64,000 nt of DNA from Sequoia sempervirens (GCA_007258455.2 VDFB02000001.1:16736162-16800161), one strand, 5' to 3'. Shown: positions 40,194 through 52,097, numbered from the stretch's first letter. Made by a program: numbers and translations. Notes: a model not told the origin generated them from the sequence alone.

Positions 40194-42719
40194 ATAATTT
40201 TGTAGAGAAATTTGTGTTTTCTTGTTTATTTTCGTGGTTTTGCAAGTTACGGCCAAGAATTCATACGAAATCCCGTCATCTTATTTTGAGAACATAAAAA
40301 TGAGCACATAAAATCATTTAAAATTATTATCTATATTTTTTAGGTCTCATTCTCAGCTTTCCGTAACTTCAAACGGTTTCAAATTTCATTAAGATTTGAG
40401 AAAGTTATGGCTGTTTTAGTGATCGCAGCTTTTTAGGATGTAGTTGTTAAGACCCGAATTTTTCTTTTGTTTATAACGCTTTTGTCTTGTAGGATTTTGC
40501 AAAAACATTTCTGGGTTTTGAAGGTCTATGTCTTAGCTTTCCATAGATATCTATGACTTAAAATTTTATTTATTTTGAGAAAGTTATCACTATTTTAGTT
40601 TGCTATTTTCATTGGTGTTTTTTTTGTTCACTTATCTTAGTTTGCAGCGTGTGGCGGTTACATTTCATGGGTCCAAGACTGGTGGATGAAACTAATAACT
40701 TGTGGTTTTACAACTTTGTTAGTCGAAGACTCATTTCTCAAACAATGTGCTTACGATTTATAGTGTAGAAAACACTTCCATTGGTGCATTAAAATGAATG
40801 TGTGCTTGATTCTGTCTAACTGTGCTTGAAGGTGGTAGGTGATTATGCTCTCACCTTGTGAAGACTAGGTGATCAGAAAACCAAACCCACCTTTTTTTTT
40901 TTGTCACCCTCATGACTTAGTAATCGAAGTATCCTCTCCCCTTGCTCTTTCGGGTGATCCTGGGTGTAAGAGAAACTATTACTAACTCTAGAACTTGGGC
41001 CTATTCTAGTGGGAAAAAGTACTCACCCTAGGACGACTCAGTCTGGTAGCACCCTAAACCTAAGGGACTTCTAGCCGGTATATAAAATTGGATTCTTGGG
41101 GAAAGCCCAAGAATCATGCGTATGGTTCTGACGAGATGGATCTGAAAGGGGACTCTCGCCGCATGGATCATGCCCTACAAACGGAATGCCCTTACTAAAC
41201 ACCCACTATTTTAGAGGCCAGCCATTTTTTAGCCATTGCTTGGTATAGTGCAGGGTACAGTATCATGCCCGAAGACACTCACTATTAATCCCCTTGAGTA
41301 GAGATAGTAGTTCTTGGGAGGTTATTGCCCAAGAAACTGAAATTGGTCTGTTTGAATGATGTTAATGAGCTATGGAGGGGAACCAATTCCACTAAATTTC
41401 TAAGTTATCTACTCTCGAGAAGGAAAGGTGTTTAACACCAATTCGGGGTATATCGGTGGGCTATACCAAGTATACAAACCCTTTTCCTTTTGGCCTATTA
41501 GGATTGTACTTGTCTGTTGTCATATTACACGTTCTTTGAGTCCAAAATCAAAATGAAAACACTTTGACTTATGATTGTCTTTGTTTGTCAGAACTTGATC
41601 ACAGAAAATGTCATTTTTATATCTCAAATCACTGAAAATACACAAAGAGTCACAATTGTTCACCAGAAAGTCACAATGGATCTTTAGAGTCACATTTGTT
41701 TAACTTCGAGTTGCATTTGTTTAGCATAGAGTCACATCTGCCAGATCAGCTCACATTTTGCTTTGCGAAAAACTGCATGTGTTATATTCTGAGTCGCAAT
41801 TGTCATTACAAGTCGTATCTGTGAGAAACTTAACCGCATCTGTCTGAAACACATACTGAACATTTACCAGAAATATGCAATTGATCATTAGAAAATCGTA
41901 ACTGTGAAACATAACTGCATTTGATAAATTATGTGACACATTTGCTAGATTATTAGAAAACCAGAATTCATAGTCACAGTCTAGTCGACACTATCATACT
42001 AGTCTTTGATCTGTCTTTTCACAGTAGTCCTTGGATAGAAACCTAAAATGATTTGCTCAATTTTGCATCCTTCAGGTGTCATTTGGTCATTAACTATAGT
42101 CATCCCAATTTTGAGTTTTAGTTTCATCTTAGAATACATATTACCTTTAGATCAAACATTTAGGATAGTCACTTTTACAAACTTTAGAATAGGTCCACTT
42201 TCTACACTCTAGAAAAAACATAGTGTCAACAAAATCTGTCATTGAACCTAGCCCTGTCATCATATCTTTTTCTCCTACAGTGAGTCCTCCTAGCTCATCA
42301 GTCTAGTTAGGGAGCTCACCTTATCTTTGGTCCTTGTCCTGCATAGGTTCCTTGACATAATTAAATTGATGCCTTGGTTAGACTTTAGGTAGTTGGTAAC
42401 CTCATCTCAAGTTCACAAAATTAATTACCTTAGAAGTTTTCTTAGACCTTTGCTAATTTAGATACTATCATCCTATACTAGTGTCATCCTAGACATACCT
42501 TATTTGCATAGAAAATACCAAAAAAAAAGCCACATACATTCATCCTTTATATTCATAAAATACCAAAAACATAACTTAGGTTGCATACCTTAGACTTAAG
42601 TCCCTCTTTGAATTGTCATACCTTAGTCATACTCCACCTTTTGTCATAAACGCATAACCATGTATGCAATTTACCTTGATATGCTTGCTAGTCAAGTTGA
42701 ATACCAGTTACTTTGTAAT
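40194..42719 (+). other. Leader of element 2
   Basis: Non-coding. It includes the block shared with elements 1 and 3 (about 40900-41400), with a TATA-like site at 41079 and a late ATGGAGGGGA word also found in element 3 (54877). A stretch of degenerate AGTCACA(A/T)TTG repeats follows (about 41640-41950). No gene is seen. Confidence 0.7.
41079..41087 (+). promoter_or_regulatory. TATA-like box in the element 2 leader
   Basis: TATATAAAA in the context CTAGCCGGTATATAAAATTGG. It is aligned with 9214 in element 1 and 54601 in element 3. It lies about 900 bp after the primer site and about 1.6 kb before the coding region. Confidence 0.45.
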
Positions 42720-44760
42720 GGTCAATGCCAACAAGCCATAGACTTCAAAAGATAATTTATCCAATCCAAATGCCAATCAACACCAACCCATGGTCAACTA
42801 CCCACATACCCTTCCTACCAAAAATCCATAAGTCCTAGTCCTCCATCCATCTACCCTCATAATCAAGAGTCCCTTAGCATAATCCATGCCATGAATCCAC
42901 AACAAACATCCACTTATCACCCTTATCCTAACTTTGACAAGGGACACCAACCTTCCACTAATCCCTTCCAATCCTCCATGTCCTACCCTAGTCCTTCATC
43001 CACTAATTTCTTCCAAGCCTCCATGTCCTATCCTAGTCCCTCATCCACTAATCCCTTCCATGTCACTCCATCTCAGTCTACATATTTTCATGAAAATACA
43101 TCTATACATGGTCTCCAAAGTCACATCCCATCTACTAAACTTAAGGATACATGTCAAATGGAAAGTCCAAAGCATGACTTCATGGCTTCACCTTCATGTC
43201 AAGATCAAAGTAGTCTATCCCATGACCCTTTCTTTAAGTCCATCAAGAAATCCTTCTAGATAATCATGGCATCCAAAATACACCTATCCTTGATCAAGAT
43301 TCCATTCCCAACCACATCATTCAAGACAAACCCATCTTTGATCAAGACATTATTATTGAGCAAGAAGTCCAAAATGATCCACTCCTTGACCTTTATACCA
43401 TTCATGATCAAACACTTGAAGATGACCCTATCCAAGTACCAAACACATCCATTTCCCAAAATGAGACACTTGCCTCCTTTGGACACAGGGATGATATTCC
43501 TTTAGAACAAGAGTTTCCTACTCTAGACATATTTGAAAATGATCAAGTTATAGCTGAGTTCATTGGACTCTATGACAATGACCATAAAGATGGTTTCGAC
43601 ATCGACTTGGAAGCACCAGTAGAATCCTCTAAATCTGATATGTCACAAAATCACACCAAAGATATCCAACATGTCAATGAAGATAAGACATCCTATCAAC
43701 TAGGATCATCCACTTTTATCAAATCAGGCTTTCTTGTAGAGGAGAAGATTCCAAGTAACAGTTTCCACATGCACAGTGATGGGTTAGCACCTTGCTTTCA
43801 AAACAAAAAATACCCCATCGCAAATAGAATTTTTTAGAGCATGCAGTATCAAGGAAAATGACTAGGAATACATGAGAAAGGAATTCTAGAACCAATACAG
43901 TTTCAAGAAAATCCTAGACATAAGGTCTTGGCTATCCTTTAGTCAACAAATCTAATGATGTTAATGGTACCTCCTTGATATTTGGGGCAACTTTATTTGA
44001 TACAAACATCAAAATGGAGGCCATGAGTAGTTCTTACCATAAGGTTGTTGCCAACACTCGTTCCATCCATACCATAAATTGTCATTCCAACATGAATAAA
44101 CCTTCCAATTAGAACCAACAAAAACAAAATTCTTATAAATTAAAAGTTCAAAATCAAATATCAAAGGCCATTGAATCAATAAAAAATCCAAGTGGACAAA
44201 TAAAGTCAAAATGGATCCCAAAGAAAAATGGATCAATCAAAGAAAATAGTTCAAAATTAAAAGTCAATAAAAATGTGGAGCCACAAGAAAAGAGGACTCC
44301 CACATATAATAAATATCCACCTCCTTCAAAATGGTCATCATACAAGGCATATAAAAGTCATGGTTCCAAACATTATCCAAATCTAAAACCCAGTCTCCAT
44401 CATCCATCACCCCAAGTTTGGCAAATGAAAATTCCTACATCTAAATTTCCAAACATGTCTACCATCATCCATCATAATCCTACATCTTGCTTAAAGTCTA
44501 AAAATCCTACGTCACAAATTCGTCGCATCTTGGTAGCAACTCTTTATTGTAAGGACTCCCATGGCACTCTATCACGATGTGCATATTTTGATAAGGCCAA
44601 CTCTAGTGTCAACAAGGATTACAATGACATCAATCAATTGTATGCATGTACTATGATCCTGACAAGGCAACTACTTCATCAAGGTTATTATTGGCATATC
44701 ATGGCACCAGTCTCTACATCAACACCATCATTAGATTCGACACAATCAGTGATCATCTAA
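42720..44760 (+). pseudogene. Coding region of element 2, unknown product
   Basis: The frame is open upstream of the first good Met (42891), apart from one stop near 42753. Pro/Ser/Tyr/Gln-rich repeats (SMSYPSPSSTN-type, about 43000-43070) are followed by an acidic part with PILDQDSIP- and PIFDQD-like repeats (43280-43400). A middle part around 43607-43837 follows, then a Lys/Ser/Pro-rich part ending at 44760. Two frameshifts separate the parts. No RT, integrase, protease or zinc knuckle is recognised. It may be a strongly diverged gag-like protein or a protein peculiar to this family. A weak piece, HQGYYWHIM near 44680, faintly resembles the GYYWPT segment of integrases. Confidence 0.55.
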
Positions 44761-45581
44761 AGCATCGAGGCCATCTAGAAAAAGAAAAAAAATTCACTTT
44801 GATGAAAACCTAGAAAACAGGCATCTTGGTGACACAAGAAAAAAAAAACAGTCATGAGAAAAATTTCATCCAATAGTGAAAACCATTCTTATGGTGCTTT
44901 GAATACGTACCATGATGAAAACCTAAAAAATAGACATCATGTGTAAGAAATTATCTATGTGGACTATTACACTTTGGGGCAAGTTGTCTCATCTCGCATA
45001 CCCTTCGTATGACATTTATTATGACATTTCCATCTATCCATCTAAGCCCTACCACTCATGCCCATTTTCCCACCTACTGTGATCTTGATAAGGACTAGGG
45101 TGCAAACATAAATCATGCTTTGGAAAAAATCTTGACATGTCTATCCTTTGGTCATACACTATCCATGAAATATCATGTCATAGCCTTCATAGCATTTTTC
45201 CAAATGAGTTATCCTTATACGAAATACCTATCACATGCCTTGGTTTTTCCATTGTCAATGGTCTGAGGATCTTCCATCATACCATCTAATCCGAAAAAGT
45301 CATTCTAAATGCAACAATCCCAATCCATACAATCTTTCTATGCATCCTAGTGTATCATTCAAAACATTCCTTGGTTTTGTTTCTAGCCTAGCTGCAACCC
45401 CTAATCGTTTAGTCACATTATCATCATCCTCATGTTGTTTCGGGATCTGTCCTTCCCATGTCAAACAACATTGTCACCATCCTCATCACCTGTCAATTGT
45501 TTTTCAGCTTGACTAGGGGCACAATCATGGTTTTCCTTGGGTTCTTGTGGATGCTTTCTCACTTGCTTATAGGCATCATTT

Positions 45582-45752
45582 CCCTATACATATTCCACTT
45601 CCCTATACATATTCCACTACCCTATACATAGTCCTTATCCCTATACATACTACCTATCCCTGTACATAGTCCACTTCCTTGTACATAGTCCACTACCCTG
45701 TACATAGTCCTTATCCCTGTACATACTACCTATTCCTGTACCTATCCCTTAT
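45582..45752 (+). repeat. 19-bp minisatellite with 76-bp higher-order period
   Basis: Nine consecutive 19-bp units of the form CCCTATACATAGTCCACTT. Units 1-4 and 5-8 match each other in order (endings CACTT, CACTA, CTTAT, CCTAT), so a four-unit block of 76 bp was duplicated. The ninth unit is diverged. Confidence 0.85.
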
Positions 45753-46095
45753 CTTTCATATCCATCACTTGTATATACCATTCATAATAAGTGGTAGTCT
45801 TTCCCATAACTTGGCACGATTGACATTGTGCATTTCATATCCCCCATTTTACCCTATTCATAATCAATTGGTCTTATACTCGACTGGGGGAAAACACTTG
45901 ACGTGTGTCATATTGATTCTTCCATTGACTGTGTTGACGACGTAAAACCATAGAAAAATCCACAAACATCGCAAAATTTCCTGAGAAAATACAAAAACAT
46001 CAGAAAACTTCAAAAAGACAAGAAAATCAAAACATGTCAAAAATTAGAAAAATAGAGTTAGAGTCAGTCGCACTTTTCAGTCTTTGTCATTTTTT

Positions 46096-46156
46096 GAACT
46101 ACATTGTCTCTATGACTAGACATAGGCAAGGCCATCTGCCGATGTGCCCCCGAGGC
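46096..46156 (+). ncRNA. Conserved 3' hairpin motif, element 2 copy a
   Basis: GAACTAC, spacer, ACATAGGCAAGG, then stem CATC/GATG with loop TGCC and outer GGC/GCC pairing, then CCCCGAGGC. See the copies at 19521 and 19668. Confidence 0.5.
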
Positions 46157-46238
46157 ATTAGGTTAGTCTGTTTAGGTTAGTCTATATAAAATCATGATTC
46201 AATCCATATGTCTATATGACAAAGTCATTGGTCATGTC

Positions 46239-46300
46239 GAACTACAAGGTCTCTGCGTGTATAACATAGGCAAGGCCATCAATCGATGAGCCCCCGAGGC
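46239..46300 (+). ncRNA. Conserved 3' hairpin motif, element 2 copy b
   Basis: GAACTACAAGGTCTC, then ATAGGCAAGGCC, stem CATC/GATG with loop AATC, and CCCCCGAGGC. It is nearly identical to copy c 150 bp downstream. Confidence 0.5.
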
Positions 46301-46388
46301 AACACTAGGTAAGTCCATTAGGGTTCGTCACATTCACTTTCACACACATCTTCTATTTCTAGTCAGTCTTGTCAGTCAAATTCAAGGC

Positions 46389-46450
46389 GAACTATGAGGT
46401 CTCTACGTGTATAACGTAGGCAAGACCATCAATCGATGAGCCCCCAAGGC
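46389..46450 (+). ncRNA. Conserved 3' hairpin motif, element 2 copy c
   Basis: GAACTATGAGGTCTC, then ACGTAGGCAAGACC, stem CATC/GATG, CCCCCAAGGC. The 150-bp spacing to copy b shows tandem duplication of a longer unit. Confidence 0.5.
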
Positions 46451-47757
46451 CGCACAAGGTCAGTCCTTTAGGGTTTGTCATAACACACAGTCAATTGTCA
46501 ACACATCATATCAAGTCATGCATTAATATGGTGAACAAGTCAGCAATGTCTCTAAGTCAAATCAAACAAATTGCCAACGAAACAATAAAAAAATAAAAAA
46601 AATCAACTAATGTCTGCTACAGGATGTGTCCTTCCTACAGACGGACATTGTCAAAACAATTAACCTTTGTCACATTCAGGATGAGTCCTTCCTGAATATT
46701 GATATCAACAAAACAATCTATGTCTTATACAAGATGAGTCATTCCTGCATATCGACATTGTCAAACAATTAAACATAGCCTTACATAGGTTATCACATCA
46801 ACGACATTTGATTCAACATCTTATACGATACATGTCTTTCTGAAACCAAGCTTTGTCATGCCTTATACAAATAGTCAGAACATTGAAACCAAACTCAAAG
46901 TCTTATTCGGTATGTGTATCTCCTGAAATCAGGCTCTATCAATCAATTCTTTTATCAATTAAAACAAATTCAACAAATAGATCAAGTTTTGGAAAATATT
47001 TTATTGGCTTTTTGACTTTTTGGCGTATTTATTTTATCTTTTCATTTGACTTTATGATGGGAATTATGTTACTATATTTCTCAAGGATGTCCCATGAAGG
47101 ATTTAGAGAAGCCACGATGTATTTGAATTCTATTTTCTTTGACTGTTGTTTGTCAACTATCTTTTAAATTGGATTTTTGAGTCATGTTACTAGTTTCCTC
47201 AAGGATCTCTCATGAAGGATTTAGAGGAGCAATGACGTCTCATGACCCATCTTTTATTTTGTTTGCTATCTATGGTTTGTCTTGACAAAAAAATTGGGGC
47301 AACTTGTGCCCTTAGTATGAGTTAACGACACTCCTTGTATGTGACTGTCTGTTATTAGCAAGTGGATGACCTTGCACACCTTGATCTATGTCATATCATG
47401 GTGTTTTTCTCCATTTGTATTAGTCCTACCCAATGATGATAAAGTGCAACACCTTTTTTGATACGATGAAACATCGAAGATTGCTAATACTAACATCATG
47501 GTCTTTTATTATTCATCTTTCTTTTTGGACTAACATTTCTTCTTTTCTACATCTTCACCACCATTATCTATTTTCCTCTATCCTTTTTTTCCTTCTTTCA
47601 TCTTCTAGTTCTCTCATCGATTTTGAGAGCACACTCATGTTCTTTGAACCCGCCTATCCTCCCGAGGGGGCATACCTTCACCTGTTTTACACTGGGGCAT
47701 TACTGGGGCATATTTCTTATCAATTTTCTTTGACACAATGCCGAAATGACATTGTAT

Positions 47758-47771
47758 CAAAGAGGGACAAA
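47758..47771 (+). promoter_or_regulatory. Polypurine tract of element 2
   Basis: CAAAGAGGGACAAA immediately precedes the 3' LTR start TGTAGACACTG. It is nearly identical to the element 1 tract at 25582. Confidence 0.85.
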
Positions 47772-48945
47772 TGTAGACACTGAAATTTGGTCTAAGCCTG
47801 CAACTTCAATATTCTTCATAATTCGTATTCTTCATGGTCATGATTAAATAATGTCAATTATTTAATTATTCTCTATAGTAATTATTTCTTCTATCAATTA
47901 AATAATCTTAATTATTTAATTAATTCACACTTTTCTTTATTCTATCTGATTAATTAAATAAACGATTTTTATTTAATTATGTTAATAATTAACACTTTAT
48001 CATATACTTCAACTATAATTAAATAAATATTTATTTATTTAATTATTCATTTAAATCCCTTCATCACTTAATTAAATAAATCTTATTTATTTAATTATTC
48101 TTCAAATATCAAATCTTGAATTAAATGAATTATTTAATTCATGAATTCTATTTTAACGCATTCCTCTATATTTAGATAATTGTGTGAATTATCTAAGTAT
48201 TCAATTTTACTTAACATCTATTTTAATCGGTCAATTAACTCTAGATTAATGTCTGAATGGATTTCACGAGTAATCTATTTGTCATATCATTCAGTCATCT
48301 AGTTCTAACTCAATTGCGTGTACATGCATATTAATTAAATATTCATATTTAATTAATTAAATATTGTGTGTGCATTCAAACAGAGAGTTGCTTTAATCCA
48401 TCTTTATCTTTGTCATGCAAAGATAATTCTTTTGTTTTTGAATACCAAACTTGAAGATTAAATCATTTATTTAATCTTTAATTTTATTTCTAATTTATAT
48501 CACTCATGTCATTACTAACTGTTATTAGAATGCATGAGTAATCAATCAATCTCAACCGTCCGTTGATCTTTCAATCCTGGCCTATTGTTCGAATAATCAA
48601 TTTTCTATAAATTGATTTGGTCTTCATCATTCCAATCTCTCTCGAAATCTTATGACTTTTTGGAGCACCTATCTTGAATCTTCGATGTTTTTCTAAATCA
48701 TTATCATAGGCTATACTTGCACGAACCTTTGAAAATCTTAGGGCAATTATACTACTACAAGTGAAATGGAGAAGGAAAACGGAGATAAATCATGGAAGAA
48801 TGTAGATTGGGTGAGATTATTTCTTTATTTATGTTTTGAATTCCATTTTTACTTTTTTTATATAACTTAGATTGCATTTAGAGTTTTATATTCATATTTC
48901 ATGTTTGCTATGATCTTTTTGTTTCTGCATTTTCTAGATGTTACA
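47772..48945 (+). repeat. 3' LTR of element 2
   Basis: 1174 bp, TGTAGACACT to GATGTTACA. It is highly similar to the 5' LTR but has a single copy of the 594-bp unit and no LINE. TATA box at 48606. LTR divergence could date the insertion. Confidence 0.92.
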
Positions 48946-48950
48946 AAATG
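48946..48950. repeat. Target-site duplication AAATG, right copy (element 2)
   Basis: It matches 33861-33865 exactly. The following TGTTGGGATT continues the minus-strand LTR interrupted at 33865. Confidence 0.9.
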
Positions 48951-49103
48951 TTGGGATTATCCTTAGAAAAATGCATTAAATTAGGCTTGTGGATGCAAAA
49001 TATAACCAATTAAGGCATAAATAAACCAATTTTTTATAGGGAGGACCCAAACAAGTGTGAAAAAGTAAAGGGGTACATTTTTATACACTAAATTTAGTCC
49101 CCA
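48951..49103 (-). repeat. Minus-strand LTR, proximal part (3' LTR start)
   Basis: On the minus strand the LTR starts TGGGGACTAAATTTAGTG at 49103, directly after CACTAAAG, and runs to 48951. Element 2 then intervenes, and the LTR continues at 33865. TTTTCACACTTGTTTGGG and TTTTGCATCCACAAGCC match the solo LTR at 28460. Confidence 0.72.
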
Positions 49104-50640
49104 CTTTAGTGAGAGGATGAAGATCAAACTCACACTAAAGTAAACAAATTCGTATCAAGAGGGGTGCAAGTGTACCAATGCCAATGAGATAGTATGACAA
49201 TGATCAAGATCAATGATCAAGCCACCAAGATCAATATCCTATGGAAGAAAAACATAGGAACAAAATAAAACACATGTAGATGATGTATGGAGCAACAAGA
49301 ATATACAATCAAACATTGTCAAAGACATAAAGAAGAAAGAAAAAGAAAAGGGATGGCTCAAGCCTCGATAGTTTGTCCAACACTATGTGGACCAGGTCTA
49401 AGTTGTTTTTCCAAAATACATTTGCAAGTGGAATGTGATTCTCACTATTCAAGCAAAATGCATGCTCACATGAGCTAGTGGAATCTAATATCCACTAGGT
49501 GAGCCCCCAGTGAGACACATACACATGCAATAGGTATGCACCCACACAGACAAGCAAGTGGCTATGGGAAGTCATGCCTATGGTCGGCTCCCATATGTAC
49601 TAACCATACCAAAGCTATACCTATTAATAACTTTGATAAGGTGCCACACAACATGAACGATGAGATTCATGAGGCAATCAAAACTTCATATGCTAACACC
49701 CATGAAAAAATATGATGGCTCCACAGGCAAGAAAATTGTGTTACACAAGGTGGCCATATAATAGTTATTCTAAATGTGAAATAGTGTAAGGAATGTTAAA
49801 AGGGGTTTTCCTTAGTTCATGTAAGGTATCAACCTAGGGAACATTGTGCCTAATGCCTCCAAGAGAGGACCAATCGAAGAATAGAAGATTCAGAACTTAA
49901 GGAATGCACATTGCTTGATATTACTACTAAGAGGAATATAATATGCTAAGAGAGATCATTCTCTTGAAGGACATCACACTAAATGTCATCACCAAGAGAA
50001 ATATGCATCACATGAAGTAATATGACGACTTAATGAAATAGGAGTTGTAATTGAATTGCAAAAGAATAATGTCAATGTATGCCCCCACTTTAAAGAAATT
50101 ATTAAACATTATGTTGTGAGAAATCACTTAAAAGTAGAAAATGATAAATGCTAACAATAAAGAGGCCATGAGAGCTTATTTGGAAATCCCTATGCTACAC
50201 CATATGTTTCCAAATGAAGCTGCATCATGAAAGGGGGTTGTCCCCAAAATAAAATCCCAAAATCACATAAGTGATCCACGGATTCATGGACAATATATGT
50301 TTGCTACAATGTTGTTAGAGAGCTCCAAAACATCATCATTCCCTAAATCATCATGGATCAAGGAAGAATGACACAAAGAGAGAGAAAAAAAAGAAAAAAT
50401 TTTAGGTCAACATGGAAGATACCTAAATGTTTCGATGCCTCGTATCATCCCCAAAAGGAAAACACAAGACAAAGAAAAGATAAAAGGCTACAACATATAG
50501 GAGAATGTAGATACAAATAGAGGAATGTCACAAAGAGAGATATACATCAAACAAAATGGTACAGGAGATCACATTACGCACATGAAATCACACACATAAC
50601 ATGAAAAAAGAAATATAGACAAGACTAGTAAGGCACATGC
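49104..50640 (-). other. Non-coding spacer of the minus-strand element
   Basis: No gene is recognised on either strand. Short chance frames only. The A-rich plus strand with ATG and CAC words fits an untranslated 3' region. Confidence 0.5.
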
Positions 50641-50648
50641 GAGTCAAC

Positions 50649-51400
50649 CTATAGCATGTCGTCTGCATCCCAACCTTGTTCATTGTATGCGGAACGGGGA
50701 CAACTAGCCAAATGAACAACATTGAGTGCAGTAGTAGGAGCATTCCTAAGTTCAACACATGGTGAGTCACTTTTTTTAGGAGGATCATCACAATTGTTAT
50801 CGTCTAAGCTCATCGAAGAAGAAAACAATAATTTCAATTCATTATGCACTTCCTCATCAATTTTAGCAGTCTCATCATCATTTTCCAAGTTAAGCACAAT
50901 GGGAGGGAAAATGATAATGTCCAAAGATGATGCTCCTTGTTGTGGTTGTGATATAGGATCTTTTTGTTGCAGAAGAGGGAGACTCATTGTATATTGTTTC
51001 ACTTGAGTTTGAATGTTTATTTTGTTTATTATTCTCTTCGTTTAACCTTTGAGAAATAGCATGATGTTTATACCTACGCTGTCTAGCATTTACACTTCTT
51101 TCGATATGATTTTCAATTTTTGATTGTGTAGGAGCGGGTTTATCAACCATAGGCTTCTTTTCTTCCCTTAGAGGAGGAATGTAAGGAACCATGGGAGACT
51201 GTTCAACCACTTTCTCTTTAGTTTTGTAAACTTGTTTTATCTTAGGAGGAACAACGGGATTGGTTTGGTTGTCTCTTGGTTGCTTGTAGGAGATAGGTAA
51301 AGGATCTATCTTGGGTTAGTCTTGGCTATTTGGAAGGACTTTTGGTTCAATCATGGTTTCGTCAAGGATAGGAGGCTCAATCATGGGTTGAGGCATATTT
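50649..51400 (-). pseudogene. C-terminal coding remnant of the minus-strand element
   Basis: Two overlapping frames give a Pro/Lys-rich part (KVVEQSPMVPYIPPLREEKK) followed, after a frameshift near 50950, by an acidic part with LENDDETAKIDEEVHNELKL and a terminal GWDADDML. No domain is recognised. Continuity with the protease-like segment upstream suggests a polyprotein tail. Confidence 0.45.
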
Positions 51401-51569
51401 TGAAGGGATAATTATGCTATGATTTTTTCCTTGAACTTTTGATAGGATTTGAAAAATAAATCTTCACGAGGTTTAATAGGTTCAATAGGCTCAAGACAAA
51501 AATAAATCCAATCCAAAAATCCCACGGGAAGACAAGATTAAATCCATTATGGTGTCTAGTGATCAAATC

Positions 51570-51990
51570 TCATTGTCAAAGGGAAATTTTAAACATTTAT
51601 GCACAACCAATGGGATGAATTTCATGGAGCGAAGCCATGGCTAACCAAGCTTCACACAAAATTGATTTGACATCGGGATGATAGAGAATGAGACATCTAA
51701 TTGTTTCGATCCAACTTTTAAAGGAATGATGATTGAACCTATCATAGAGAAAGCAAAACCATTATGTGTTTTTATCCATGCTTTTTGTTTATGATATGTA
51801 TATTCATAGAGTTCATGCACAAGTAAGAATTCTTCGGTGATTACATTCTCTCCACAGAAAGGAGAAATTGATATCCCATTAGGGGGCTTGTCATTGATCC
51901 GATCAGCTATGTAAAGAGGAGCATAAATTGCATTTTTTATTATATCTTTTGATGAGAAGGAAATGTCAAGAGATATTTTAGTTTGTCCCT
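51570..51990 (-). pseudogene. Retroviral-type protease-like segment (minus strand)
   Basis: Minus-strand translation includes THNGFAFSMIGSIIIPLKVGS, VSFSIIPMSNQFCVKLG, a stop, PWLRSMKFIPLVVHKC and LKFPFDNEI. The order (P-L-K-V-G, hydrophobic strand, LG-PW-hydrophobic-SMK-IP, then KF) copies the C-terminal half of plant retrotransposon aspartic proteases. The catalytic Asp-Thr/Ser-Gly half was not identified, so activity cannot be claimed. Confidence 0.6.
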
Positions 51991-52097
51991 TACGACAGGA
52001 GGTTGTATTCCAACCAATCTAACCATACTATCCATAGGAATTTTTTTATTAGTATCCATGTTGTCATCATCTATGTCAAGATTCATCACATAATCCT

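Larger units (their letters stand above)
44761..47757 (+). other. 3' region of element 2
   Basis: It begins with GATGAAAACCTA words and AAAAA-rich repeats like those after element 1 pol. It then holds a 19-bp minisatellite (45582), three hairpin motifs, repeats containing GATGNGTCNTTCCTNNA (46625-46760), GAAGGATTTAGAG(A/G)A(G/A) repeats (47095 and 47215) and GAGGGGGCATACC near 47667. No sense gene is recognised. Confidence 0.65.
33866..48945 (+). mobile_element. Non-autonomous Tat-related LTR retrotransposon (element 2, LARD-like)
   Basis: Both LTRs start TGTAGACACTGAAATTTGG and end TAGATGTTACA, and the insert is bounded by AAATG duplications. After subtracting the LINE, it has a 5' LTR with an internal duplication, a primer-site candidate (40173), a leader with the TATA block shared with elements 1 and 3, one coding region (42720-44760), a 3' region with three hairpin motifs, a polypurine tract (47758) and a 3' LTR. 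I find no RT, RNase H or integrase, so it needed enzymes in trans. Shared leader and 3' motifs point to Tat relatives as helpers. Confidence 0.88.
49104..52097 (-). mobile_element. Body of a minus-strand LTR retrotransposon (3' part)
   Basis: It lies upstream of the minus-strand LTR. It has a protease-like segment (51570-51990), a C-terminal coding part (50649-51400) and a spacer of about 1.5 kb before the LTR. No RT or integrase was found in the part present. Its 5' part is missing or lies beyond element 3, which abuts at 52098. Confidence 0.55.

Noticed and set aside
44670..44700. HQGYYWHIM segment of element 2 considered as an integrase remnant
   Set aside because: Only about five residues match the GYYWPT motif, and no zinc-binding or DDE-core motif is found nearby.
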